Assembly: GCA_964636125.1 (NCBI GenBank)
Contig: CAZWPX010000011.1
Coordinates: 1-64,000, forward strand
From: CAJINA01 sp964636125
GTDB lineage: Bacteria; Desulfobacterota; Desulfobacteria; Desulfobacterales; CAJINA01
Length of the DNA stretch: 64,000 nt
Direction of reading: 5' to 3'
A program made the translations under genes and the position numbers. Below the pieces are notes generated by a model that did not search any database, was not told where the DNA came from, and saw only the letters and a list, made by a program, of their open reading frames with translations. Below, piece after piece: positions 41,846 through 50,109 of this stretch. Every line of letters starts with the position of its first letter. Positions within the stretch are counted from its first letter, which is position 1.

Positions 41846-43531
41846 TTATACTAAAAGCATGTCGGTGATACTTGCACCGGCCGGGACCATGGGATACACA
41901 CACTCCTCGCGGTCCACCACAAAATCCATGATAACGGTTTTATCTGAAAATAGGCCTTCGCGTAAAACCGTTTCCACCTCTGCAGGTTTGGTGGCCCGCA
42001 GGCCCACGGCGCCAAATGCTTCGGCCAGTTTTGCAAAATCGGGGGCGTGCTGCATGTCTGTGAAGGCATACCGGCATTCGTAAAACAACTCCTGCCACTG
42101 GCGCACCATGCCCAGGTAACGGTTGTTGAGAATAATGACCTTCACCGGCAGCCCATATTGCACGGCTGTGGCCATCTCCTGGATATTCATCTGGATGCTG
42201 CCGTCACCGGCCACATCTACAACAAGCTTGTCAGGGCACGCGGCCTGGGCTCCGATGGCGGCGGGCAGTCCGAATCCCATGCATCCGAGTCCGCCGGAGG
42301 TAATAAAATGGCCCGGTTGGTCAAAGTGATAAAACTGGGCGGCCCACATTTGGTTCTGCCCGACTTCGGTGGTTACAATCGCTTTGCCTTCGGTTAGCTC
42401 ATAAAGCTTTTCAACAACGTATTGGGGTTTGATGACTTCTTTCTGGTCATAGGCCAGGGGATTGGTATCCCGCCAGTCGGCTATTTGTGCCAGCCAGTCG
42501 GTACGACTGGTTTCAAGGTGGGCGATGTATTCCGGATCAAACATTTCATTGAGGATGCCCAGGGCAATCTTGCAATCGCCGACCACCGGAATACTGACCG
42601 AGACATTTTTACGAATGGAAGTCGGGTCGATATCAATGTGGACGATCTTGGCATTGGATGCGAAGGTTTTTATTTTCCCGGTTACCCGGTCATCGAAACG
42701 GACCCCGATGGCGATGAGCAGGTCGCATTCACCTATGGACATATTGGCCCGATAGGTGCCGTGCATGCCGATCATGCCCAACCAGAGGGGATCCGTACCG
42801 GGAAAGGCTCCCAGGCCCATCAAGGAGCCGGTTACCGGGATCCGGGTCTTACGGGCAAACTCGGTGAGTTCCTCCGTACCCTTAGAGAGCACAACGCCGC
42901 CGCCCGCGAAGATGACCGGTTTTTGAGCCGTTTTAATTAGCTCGATTACTTTTTTAAGCTGGTTTTTATTGGGCTTGTAGCTGGGATTGTAAGATTTGAT
43001 ACGGATGCTTGCGGGCTCGGTATACTCAATTTGGGTGGCCCCGATATCCTTGGGGATATCCACCAGAACAGGGCCGGGTCGACCTGATTTTGCGATGAAA
43101 AACGCCTCGCGTAAGGTTTTGGCCAACTGCCGCGGGTCCTTTACCAGGTAGTTGTGCTTCGTACAGGGCCGGGTAATGCCCACAATGTCAACTTCCTGGA
43201 ACGCGTCATTTCCGATGAGGTGCGTGGGAACTTGCCCGGTAATGACGACTACGGGTATGGAGTCCATGTAAGCGGAGGCCAGCCCGGTGACGGTGTTGGT
43301 GGCCCCGGGACCGGATGTGACCAGGCAGACACCGACCCCGCCTGTGGCCCGGGAATATCCGTCGGCGGCATGCACCGCACCCTGCTCATGGCGGACCAGG
43401 ATATGCCTGATATCGGTTTTGACGATTTCGTCGTAAATGTCAATGACCGCGCCGCCGGGGAATCCGAATATGGTGTCCACACCTTCCTCTTTCAGAACTT
43501 TCATCAATACCTGAGCGCCAGTGAGTTCCAT
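41846..43531 (-). CDS. ilvB: Acetolactate synthase large (catalytic) subunit
   Basis: A 561-residue thiamine diphosphate enzyme making acetolactate or acetohydroxybutyrate. The catalytic Glu lies downstream of the FGFPGGAVIDIYDE start motif. The FAD/TPP middle domain and the C-terminal TPP motif GDGSIQMNIQEMATAVQYG are present. AAAGGA is 1 nt from ATG 43537 but 7 nt from ATG 43531, so I chose the latter (MELTGAQ). It follows ilvD by 24 nt. Confidence 0.95.
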   Translation of the reverse strand: MELTGAQVLMKVLKEEGVDTIFGFPGGAVIDIYDEIVKTDIRHILVRHEQGAVHAADGYSRATGGVGVCLVTSGPGATNTVTGLASAYMDSIPVVVITGQVPTHLIGNDAFQEVDIVGITRPCTKHNYLVKDPRQLAKTLREAFFIAKSGRPGPVLVDIPKDIGATQIEYTEPASIRIKSYNPSYKPNKNQLKKVIELIKTAQKPVIFAGGGVVLSKGTEELTEFARKTRIPVTGSLMGLGAFPGTDPLWLGMIGMHGTYRANMSIGECDLLIAIGVRFDDRVTGKIKTFASNAKIVHIDIDPTSIRKNVSVSIPVVGDCKIALGILNEMFDPEYIAHLETSRTDWLAQIADWRDTNPLAYDQKEVIKPQYVVEKLYELTEGKAIVTTEVGQNQMWAAQFYHFDQPGHFITSGGLGCMGFGLPAAIGAQAACPDKLVVDVAGDGSIQMNIQEMATAVQYGLPVKVIILNNRYLGMVRQWQELFYECRYAFTDMQHAPDFAKLAEAFGAVGLRATKPAEVETVLREGLFSDKTVIMDFVVDREECVYPMVPAGASITDMLLV

Positions 43532-43555
43532 TTGCATGTCCTTTGTGCTTTAAGA

Positions 43556-45226
43556 TTATTGAACAATTGCGCCCTGGCTGGCCGAAGAAACACCCCGGGC
43601 ATAGCGGGCCATGTAACCTTGTTTGATTTTTTGATCAGGCTGCTGCCAGGCGGATTCCCTGGTTTTCAAAACCTGTGGTTCCACAACCAGAGATATGCGC
43701 TTAGAAGGGATATCGATTTCAATCAGGTCACCTTCGGCGACCAGCGCGATGGGCCCGCCCTGCATCGCTTCCGGTGAAACATGACCGATGGCGGCACCCC
43801 GGGTCCCGCCTGAAAAGCGGCCGTCGGTAATCAGGGCCACGTCGGCATCCAGTCCCATACCGGCAATGGCAGCGGTCGGGGTCAGCATTTCGCGCATGCC
43901 CGGTCCACCCATGGGGCCTTCATAGCGAATGACCACCACATCGCCTTTATTGATTTCACTGGCCATGATAGCCCGGGAAGCAGATTCCTCATCTTCAAAC
44001 ACCCGGGCCGGGCCTTTGTGGTGCATCATTTCAGCGCGCACCGCCGACTGTTTGACCACGCACCCTTCGGGGGCAAGGTTGCCGAACAGGACGGCCAGGC
44101 CGCCCATGGCATGGTAAGCCGCGTCCACCGGCCGGATGACATCGGCATCCCGCACGCCGGCCGCAGCAAGATTTGCAGTCACGGTTGCGCCTGTAACAGT
44201 CAGGCAGTCACCGTCTATCCGGCCGGATGCCGCCAGGGTGTGCATGACCCCCCCGATCCCGCCGGCCCGGTTGAGGTCCTGAATGTGGTGACTGCCGCCC
44301 GGACTCATGGAACAGAGATGGGGCGTTTTTTCACTGACCCGGTTAATCATTTCGAGGTCAAACGGGACACCGGCTTCAGCGGCAAGGGCGGTAAGGTGCA
44401 GGACGGTATTAGTGGAGCAGCCCAGAGCCATATCCACGGTAAGGGCATTTTCAAATGCCTGCGGAGTCAGGATCTTGGCGGGTGTCAGGTTATTTTCAAG
44501 CAGGGCCATGATCTGCATGCCGGTCCGCTTGGCCAGGCGTGTGCGCGCCGCCATTACAGCGGGTATGGTGCCGTTGCCCGGCAGGGCCAGGCCGATGGCC
44601 TCGGTGAGGCAATTCATAGAGTTGGCTGTAAACATGCCGGCACAGGAACCGCATGTGGGGCAAGCAGCGTCTTCGATTTCATCCAGTTCAGCCGCTGTCA
44701 TGGATCCAGATCGTACAGCGCCCACGGCTTCGAAAACGGTGATCAGGTCAATCCGGTTGCCCGGGGGCTTACGCGGGTGGTCCCCGGCCAGCATGGGGCC
44801 GCCGCTGATGACAATAGCCGGAATATCCAACCGGGCAGCCGCCATGAGCATCCCTGGAACAATTTTATCACAATTGGGCACCAGTACCAGGGCATCAAAA
44901 GCATGGGCGGTGGCAACGACCTCGATACTGTCGGCAATTAGTTCCCGGCTGCCCAGGGAGTATTTCATCCCCTGGTGGTTCATGGCAATGCCGTCACACA
45001 CACCTATGGTGCCGAATTCAACCGGCATGCCGCCGGCCATGCTGATGCCTGTCTTAACGGCTGCAACGATGGTGTCCAGCTGAATGTGGCCGGGAATGAT
45101 GCTGTTGGCCGAGTTGGCAATCCCGACCAGGGGCCTTTTGATCTCTTCGTTGGTATAACCCATGGCCTTGAAGAGTGCCCGGTGCGGGGCCCGCTCAATC
45201 CCTGATTTGACATGATCACTTTTCAT
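43556..45226 (-). CDS. ilvD: Dihydroxy-acid dehydratase
   Basis: A 556-residue iron-sulfur dehydratase of branched-chain amino acid synthesis. Cluster ligands are in PNCDKIVPGML and CPTCGSCAGMFTANSMNCL. ATG 45226 starts with MKSDHVKSGIERAPHRAL, the family N-terminus, with AAGGAA about 9 nt upstream. The open frame extends to 45298 through the terminator hairpin, which is an artefact of that hairpin. It is the first structural gene of the operon and lies directly after the attenuator. Confidence 0.95.
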   Translation of the reverse strand: MKSDHVKSGIERAPHRALFKAMGYTNEEIKRPLVGIANSANSIIPGHIQLDTIVAAVKTGISMAGGMPVEFGTIGVCDGIAMNHQGMKYSLGSRELIADSIEVVATAHAFDALVLVPNCDKIVPGMLMAAARLDIPAIVISGGPMLAGDHPRKPPGNRIDLITVFEAVGAVRSGSMTAAELDEIEDAACPTCGSCAGMFTANSMNCLTEAIGLALPGNGTIPAVMAARTRLAKRTGMQIMALLENNLTPAKILTPQAFENALTVDMALGCSTNTVLHLTALAAEAGVPFDLEMINRVSEKTPHLCSMSPGGSHHIQDLNRAGGIGGVMHTLAASGRIDGDCLTVTGATVTANLAAAGVRDADVIRPVDAAYHAMGGLAVLFGNLAPEGCVVKQSAVRAEMMHHKGPARVFEDEESASRAIMASEINKGDVVVIRYEGPMGGPGMREMLTPTAAIAGMGLDADVALITDGRFSGGTRGAAIGHVSPEAMQGGPIALVAEGDLIEIDIPSKRISLVVEPQVLKTRESAWQQPDQKIKQGYMARYARGVSSASQGAIVQ

Positions 45227-45251
45227 TTTTACACATTCCTTTTCTTTACCC

Positions 45252-45296
45252 AAAAAAAAATCCGTTATCGGCCTGAGGGCTGATAACGGATTTTTC
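45252..45296 (-). terminator. Attenuator terminator in front of ilvD
   Basis: On the minus strand AAAAATCCGTTATC pairs with GATAACGGAT plus T residues, with an inner GCC/GGC pair and a 4-nt loop. Nine T residues follow. It lies 20 nt after the leader ORF stop and 25 nt before the ilvD start, so it ends transcription before ilvD unless prevented. Confidence 0.93.
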
Positions 45297-45316
45297 ATAT
45301 AAGCTGGATTATGAAA
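45293..45316 (-). promoter_or_regulatory. Possible antiterminator hairpin
   Basis: TTTCATA (just after the leader stop codon) and TATGAAA pair over a 10-nt loop. The second arm covers only the first three bases of the terminator stem, so its ability to compete is doubtful. A better alternative pairing was not found by eye. Confidence 0.25.
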
Positions 45317-45415
45317 TTAGGCCATTATGTACCCCCGCTCCTCGTTGCGGATAATAATATCCACGACGAGGACGATAATTAGACCGAGGCTGTTAATAAT
45401 GGATAGATTTTTCAT
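45317..45415 (-). CDS. ilv leader peptide
   Basis: A 32-residue ORF starting MKNLSIINSLG. Fifteen of 32 residues are Ile (8), Leu (4) or Val (3), and residues 12-22 are all branched-chain except one Asp at residue 19. The stop TAA is at 45319-45317. Its place between a promoter and a terminator before ilvD is that of E. coli ilvL, which controls ilvGMEDA by ribosome stalling at scarce Ile, Leu and Val codons. No strong ribosome binding site is seen (A-rich AGACAAAAATAAATT upstream), which is the main reservation. It is too short to be found by ordinary gene calling. Confidence 0.88.
   Translation of the reverse strand: MKNLSIINSLGLIIVLVVDIIIRNEERGYIMA
45339..45372 (-). promoter_or_regulatory. 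Pause (1:2) hairpin within the ilv leader
   Basis: TCCTCGTCGTGGATA pairs with TATCCGCAACGAGGA over a TTAT loop, with one C-A mismatch and one G-U wobble. It covers leader codons 15-26, overlapping the second half of the Ile/Val run. A ribosome moving through or stalled there would open it. Such a pause structure is a standard part of amino-acid attenuators. Confidence 0.7.
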
Positions 45416-45445
45416 AATTTATTTTTGTCTGTCACTAATCTCGGG

Positions 45446-45474
45446 AAAATAACACTAAGGTCAGGGCGTGTCAA
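45446..45474 (-). promoter_or_regulatory. Sigma70-type promoter of the ilv-leu operon
   Basis: TTGACA (45474-45469) and TATTTT (45451-45446) are separated by 17 nt. The -35 is exact and the -10 matches 4 of 6. Transcription would start near 45440, about 25 nt before the leader ATG. It lies 9 nt after the topA stop. Confidence 0.75.
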
Positions 45475-45482
45475 ACTCTTTT

Positions 45483-47765
45483 TTACTCAATCGGCGCCGT
45501 GTGACCGCAATCCCGGCTCAGACAAGCCAGGAACGTGCCCTTTTTCTTTGTGGTTTTTTCTACCAGGAAAGGTGCCTGGCAGATCGGGCAGGGGCTGTCA
45601 ACCGGTTTGTCCCAGGTGGCATAGTTGCAGTCCGGGTAACGGTTGCAGCCGTAAAAGACCTTGCCGCGTTTGGAATGCTTTTCGACAAGTTCGCCGGTAC
45701 ATTTCTTTTCCGGGCATTTCACACCGGTGGCACTCCCATTTCCGTTGGCATAGACAGACAGGGTGGTTTTGCAGTCCGGGTAACCGCTGCAGGCCAGGAA
45801 GGGGCCGAAGCGGCCCTGTTTGAGGACCATGGGCTTGCCGCATTTTTCACAGACTTTATCCGTGATCTCTTCTTTCGGGATTTCCACGGGGACAATCCGA
45901 CCTTTCTCGTCCCGGTTGTAGTTACGCGTATAGCGGCAATCCGGGTAGGCATTGCAGGCCAGGTAATGCCCGTTACGGCCGACCTTGATGTGCAGTTCAT
46001 CCTGTTTACATTCCGGACAGGTCATGCCGGTGCGAATCCCTACGCCGCGCATGCTCAACATCTGGTCAGCGGCTTTATCCAGGTGGCCCTGGAAGGGTGT
46101 GTAGAATTTCGTCAGGATATCACTGGCCGCACTTTTATTTTCTTCAATGCTGTCCAGCTGGTCCTCAAGCTTGGCTGTGAAGTCCACATCAAACACTTCG
46201 GGAAAGTTATCAACCAGCAGGTCATTGACAATGAAACCGAGTTCACTGGGACGGAAGTACCTCTTAATGAGGTCGACATACCCCTTGTCCCGGATGGTGG
46301 AAAGGATGGCTGCATACGTGCTCGGCCGTCCGATGCCGTTTTCTTCCAATTCCTTTACAAGGGAAGCTTCCGAAAACCTGGGCGGCGGCTGGGTGAAGTG
46401 CTGTTTTGGGTCCAGTTTTATAAGGCCCAGCGGCATGTCTTCGGTCAACGCCGGTAATAGGCCTTTCTTTTTTTCATCTGCCTGGAGGTTTTCTTCTTCA
46501 ACCGATTTATAGAGCCGCATGAAACCGTGAAACTTGATGGTCGAGCCCGAGGCTGAAAATTGGTAGTCGCCGGCCTGGATGGTAATGGAATTCTGGTTGA
46601 TCAGGGCCGTTTGCATCTGGGATGCGACAAATCGCTTCCAGACAAGCGTATACAGTGCGAACTGGTCTTTGGTCAGGTAGGATTTAATTTTTTCCGGTGT
46701 ATTGCCAACCGAGGTGGGTCGGATAGCTTCATGGGCATCCTGGGCTTTTTTCCGGTTTTTGAATTGCCGGGGGCTGTCCAGGGCGTATTCCGGACCGAAG
46801 GACTCTTTTATCAGCTGCATGGCCTCGAGGGCCGCTTCTTCAGAAATCCGGGTCGAGTCCGTACGCATGTAGGTGATCAAACCTTCGGGTTCCCCGGGCC
46901 CGATGTCAATGCCTTCGTACAGCTGCTGGGCAACGGCCATGGTTTTTTTTGCTGAAAAGCGCAGCTTACGGATGGCCTCCTGCTGCAGTTTGCTGGTGAT
47001 AAACGGGGGCAGCGGGTTGCGTTTTATGGTCTTTTGCCTGACCTTGGCAACCTTGAAGGCGGCCTGCCGTAGATCCGCAACGATTCTGTCGGCAGTAGTG
47101 CCATCGGGGATGGCTATTTTTTTATTCTTTTCCCGGGTAAGCTTGGCTGCAAATGGCGGGGGGGTTTCCCCTTCGAGATTCGCGGTAATCGACCAGTACT
47201 CCTCGGGCGTAAAGGCCTGTATTTTTCTTTCGCGTTCACAGATGATGCGGACCGCCACCGACTGAACCCGTCCGGCACTGAGTCCGCCCTGGACTTTCCG
47301 CCAGAGAATGGGAGAGATCTGGTAGCCCACCAGGCGATCGAGAATCCGGCGTGCCTGCTGGGCTTCATATTTGCTGCGGTCCAGCGGTTCCGGTTTGTCC
47401 AGGGCCTGGAGAACGGCATTCTTGGTCAACTCATGGAATAAAATCCGATGGAATTTACGGCCCTTTTTCTTCAATACTTCAGAAGTGTGCCAGGCAATTG
47501 CCTCGCCTTCACGGTCGGGGTCGGGTGCCAGGTAAATGTCAGCCGTATCACCTGCGGATTTTTTCAGCTCTGTGATAATTTTCTTTTTCCCGGGAATTGT
47601 CTTGTATTTGGGTTTAAAATTATCTTCAAAATCAATCCCGATTTCACGGGCGGGGAGGTCTTTGATATGGCCGACTGTGGCAGCCACATTGTAATCCTTG
47701 CCCACATATTTCTTAATGGTTCTGATTTTAGTGGGGGACTCAACGACGATCAGTGGTTTGGACAC
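45483..47765 (-). CDS. topA: DNA topoisomerase I
   Basis: A 760-residue type IA topoisomerase that relaxes negative supercoils. The Toprim domain holds Glu9 and the DPDREGE triad (Asp82, Asp84, Glu86). The active-site Tyr299 is in GLITYMRTDSTR. Four C-terminal zinc ribbons follow, starting CPECKQDE, CEKCGKPM, CPEKKCTG and CPICQAPF. The start is GTG, with GAGGAA upstream. It lies downstream of dprA and directly before the ilv promoter. Confidence 0.96.
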   Translation of the reverse strand: MSKPLIVVESPTKIRTIKKYVGKDYNVAATVGHIKDLPAREIGIDFEDNFKPKYKTIPGKKKIITELKKSAGDTADIYLAPDPDREGEAIAWHTSEVLKKKGRKFHRILFHELTKNAVLQALDKPEPLDRSKYEAQQARRILDRLVGYQISPILWRKVQGGLSAGRVQSVAVRIICERERKIQAFTPEEYWSITANLEGETPPPFAAKLTREKNKKIAIPDGTTADRIVADLRQAAFKVAKVRQKTIKRNPLPPFITSKLQQEAIRKLRFSAKKTMAVAQQLYEGIDIGPGEPEGLITYMRTDSTRISEEAALEAMQLIKESFGPEYALDSPRQFKNRKKAQDAHEAIRPTSVGNTPEKIKSYLTKDQFALYTLVWKRFVASQMQTALINQNSITIQAGDYQFSASGSTIKFHGFMRLYKSVEEENLQADEKKKGLLPALTEDMPLGLIKLDPKQHFTQPPPRFSEASLVKELEENGIGRPSTYAAILSTIRDKGYVDLIKRYFRPSELGFIVNDLLVDNFPEVFDVDFTAKLEDQLDSIEENKSAASDILTKFYTPFQGHLDKAADQMLSMRGVGIRTGMTCPECKQDELHIKVGRNGHYLACNAYPDCRYTRNYNRDEKGRIVPVEIPKEEITDKVCEKCGKPMVLKQGRFGPFLACSGYPDCKTTLSVYANGNGSATGVKCPEKKCTGELVEKHSKRGKVFYGCNRYPDCNYATWDKPVDSPCPICQAPFLVEKTTKKKGTFLACLSRDCGHTAPIE

Positions 47766-47832
47766 GGTAATTCCTCAATACTTAGTGTAAATTTTGGCTG
47801 AATAAACAAAGTGCAGCCCCGGAGCCATCCGG

Positions 47833-48963
47833 TTATTTAATCAAGCCCGCCGCGCGGGCCTGAAGGCTGAACAAACTGCCCGGTTTCTGATTTACCAGGC
47901 CCTTTAATTCAAGTTGGAGCAGCGTCGCCGCAAGTTCTCCTGCTTCCAGTTCAAGCTTGCGTACCAGCGTATCGATATGCACAGGGTATACATCCAGTTC
48001 AGCCAGAATTCGGTTCTCCCCGGGTGACACACTCGGTGCGCCGGACGGGAGTGCCGCCCGCTGGCTGCTGGCAGCCACAGCCTGTAGCTGACAGTCAATC
48101 GGCAGTTCTTCCAGAATGTCTCGGGCGTTCTCAACCAGTTTGGCCCCCTGCTTGATCAGGCTGTGGGTGCCGGTGCTTTTGAACGACTGGATACTCCCGG
48201 GTACGGCAAACACCTCACGGTTTTGCTCGGCGGCCAGCCGGGCGGTAATGAGCGACCCGCTTTTCAGCGTGGCCTCCACAACCAGGGTCCCCAGGGCCAT
48301 GCCGCTGATGATCCGGTTGCGGGCCGGAAAGTGCCTGGCATCCGGCTGGGCATCAAGATCAAATTCAGATACGACCGCTCCGCTCTCAGCAATTGCCCTG
48401 AACAGTTTGCGATTTTCCGCCGGATAGATCCTGTTCAATCCGGAGCCCAGAACAGCCACAGTCCGGCCGCCGGCCTGCAGGGTGCTTGTGTGGGCACAGG
48501 TGTCAATACCCAGGGCCATACCGCTGACAACCGTCAGCCGGCAGGCCGCGAGGTCTGCACACAGGCGGCGGGCAATTGATCTGCCGTAACCGGTTGCATT
48601 TCGCGACCCAACCACGGCAATGGCCTGCATTGCCGGTTCAAGTTTCCCCAAGATGTACAGGCAGGGTGGGGGATCAGGTATCTGTCGCAACAGCCGCGGA
48701 TATTCGGCATCGTTCAAAGTCAGCACCCGGCACCCGGATTTTACAATGGCCGCGAGCAGTGTTTCGATGCGCTTGGGCGCTTGTCTGTGATCGGCAATGG
48801 AGGCGGCCAGCCTGGCCGAGATGCCTTCGACGGTGGCAAGCTCCTCACGCGAGGCCTCAAATACCTGCCGGGGCGAGGAGAACTGGTCCACAAGCCGTCT
48901 GAAGAGCAGATTCCCAATCCCGGGTACATTTTTCAGGTTAAACCACGGGATCAGGTGTTCCAT
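47833..48963 (-). CDS. dprA: DprA, DNA processing protein
   Basis: A 376-residue protein. An N-terminal helix-hairpin-helix region (about 5-70) precedes the Rossmann-like DprA domain with AVVGSRNATGYGR, VVSGMALGIDTCAHTSTL and VLGSGLNRIYPAENR. A C-terminal winged helix (about 300-370) is present. DprA loads RecA on incoming single strands during transformation. It is also widespread in non-competent bacteria. It precedes topA, a common arrangement. Confidence 0.93.
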   Translation of the reverse strand: MEHLIPWFNLKNVPGIGNLLFRRLVDQFSSPRQVFEASREELATVEGISARLAASIADHRQAPKRIETLLAAIVKSGCRVLTLNDAEYPRLLRQIPDPPPCLYILGKLEPAMQAIAVVGSRNATGYGRSIARRLCADLAACRLTVVSGMALGIDTCAHTSTLQAGGRTVAVLGSGLNRIYPAENRKLFRAIAESGAVVSEFDLDAQPDARHFPARNRIISGMALGTLVVEATLKSGSLITARLAAEQNREVFAVPGSIQSFKSTGTHSLIKQGAKLVENARDILEELPIDCQLQAVAASSQRAALPSGAPSVSPGENRILAELDVYPVHIDTLVRKLELEAGELAATLLQLELKGLVNQKPGSLFSLQARAAGLIK

Positions 48964-49006
48964 TTTTATGCAACCTTATGACACAGCCTCGGTGTGTCGG
49001 TTTTCT

Positions 49007-50041
49007 TTACTTGGTCCTCTTTTGCCAAATCAGCAAAATTGGACTGGCCACAAAGATCGATGAATAGGTACCGATTAAAACACCCACAATCATTGCAAAC
49101 GCAAAATCGTGAATTATCCCGCCGCCCAATATGAAAAGGGACAGCAGCACCATGAGGGTTGTCATGGATGTGAGTATGGTTCGGCTGAGCGTTTCATTGA
49201 TACTTTTGTTAATAATAAATTCCAGTGGATTTTTATGATACCGCCGCAGGTTTTCACGGATGCGGTCAAAGACAATAATCGTGTCATTCAGCGAATACCC
49301 AATAATGGTCAGCAGGGCCGCAATGATCGGAAGGGTAAACTCTTTATCGAACAGTGAGAAAATACCGATAGTGATGGTCACATCATGCACCAGGGCCACA
49401 ATTGCACCCATGGCGAATTTAAGTTCCAGAAACCAGAACAGGACCAGGGTTACCAGCAGGGCTGCGGCCATTAAATAGGGGATCGGAACGTCGAAAAGAC
49501 CCAGGGCATAGACTGCGGAAAAGAGCAGGGCGGCCACCACACCACTGAGCATCCATTTGAGTTCAAACCGGCCGGAAATGTAGATGGTAATAAATAAGAG
49601 CGCACAGAACATGGCAAAGAGTGCTTTTTCACGCAGGTCTTTGCCCACCTGGGGACCCACCATCTCAACCCTGCGTATTTCAACCGCGCTGCCCGTAGCG
49701 CTTGCCAAGGCTGACCTGATCCGGCCGGTGAAGTCCTCACCGGTCGTCAGTGAGTTATCGGTGCGGATCAGGTACTCGTTGTCGCCGCTGTCCCCGAAAG
49801 TCTGAACCGAAGAGCCCTGCAGGGTCATGGAGGCCAGTCCCGATTTGACGGTGTCCAGTGTAACCGGGTCCTGAAATTTTACCTGGATGAGGGTTCCGCC
49901 GGCAAAATCGATGCCATAGCGCGGACCGTGTTTAGCGATCAGGGATCCAAAACTGATCAGGATGAACACGGCGGATAAGACAAAGGCAATTTTTCTTTTC
50001 CCAATGAAGTCCTTGTTAATGTCGGGTTTAATGAACTGCAT
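49007..50041 (-). CDS. secF: SecF, protein translocase subunit
   Basis: A 344-residue RND-like membrane protein. The first helix is at about 18-37, then the periplasmic P1-like domain with YGIDFAGGTLIQVKF. Five more helices follow, with the motif GYSLNDTIIVFDRIREN in TM4. SecD/SecF use proton motive force to assist late steps of Sec export. It follows secD by 68 bp, and AAAGGAC precedes the ATG. Confidence 0.95.
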   Translation of the reverse strand: MQFIKPDINKDFIGKRKIAFVLSAVFILISFGSLIAKHGPRYGIDFAGGTLIQVKFQDPVTLDTVKSGLASMTLQGSSVQTFGDSGDNEYLIRTDNSLTTGEDFTGRIRSALASATGSAVEIRRVEMVGPQVGKDLREKALFAMFCALLFITIYISGRFELKWMLSGVVAALLFSAVYALGLFDVPIPYLMAAALLVTLVLFWFLELKFAMGAIVALVHDVTITIGIFSLFDKEFTLPIIAALLTIIGYSLNDTIIVFDRIRENLRRYHKNPLEFIINKSINETLSRTILTSMTTLMVLLSLFILGGGIIHDFAFAMIVGVLIGTYSSIFVASPILLIWQKRTK

Positions 50042-50109
50042 AGATCAGGTCCTTTATGGCGCTTTTTATGGTGACCCGGCGTCTTGATAAAGTGCCGGAC
50101 GTACAGGTT

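Noticed and set aside
45227..45298. N-terminal extension of ilvD by 24 codons
   Set aside because: The extension reads through the terminator hairpin and its T-run. The family N-terminus and ribosome binding site fit ATG 45226.
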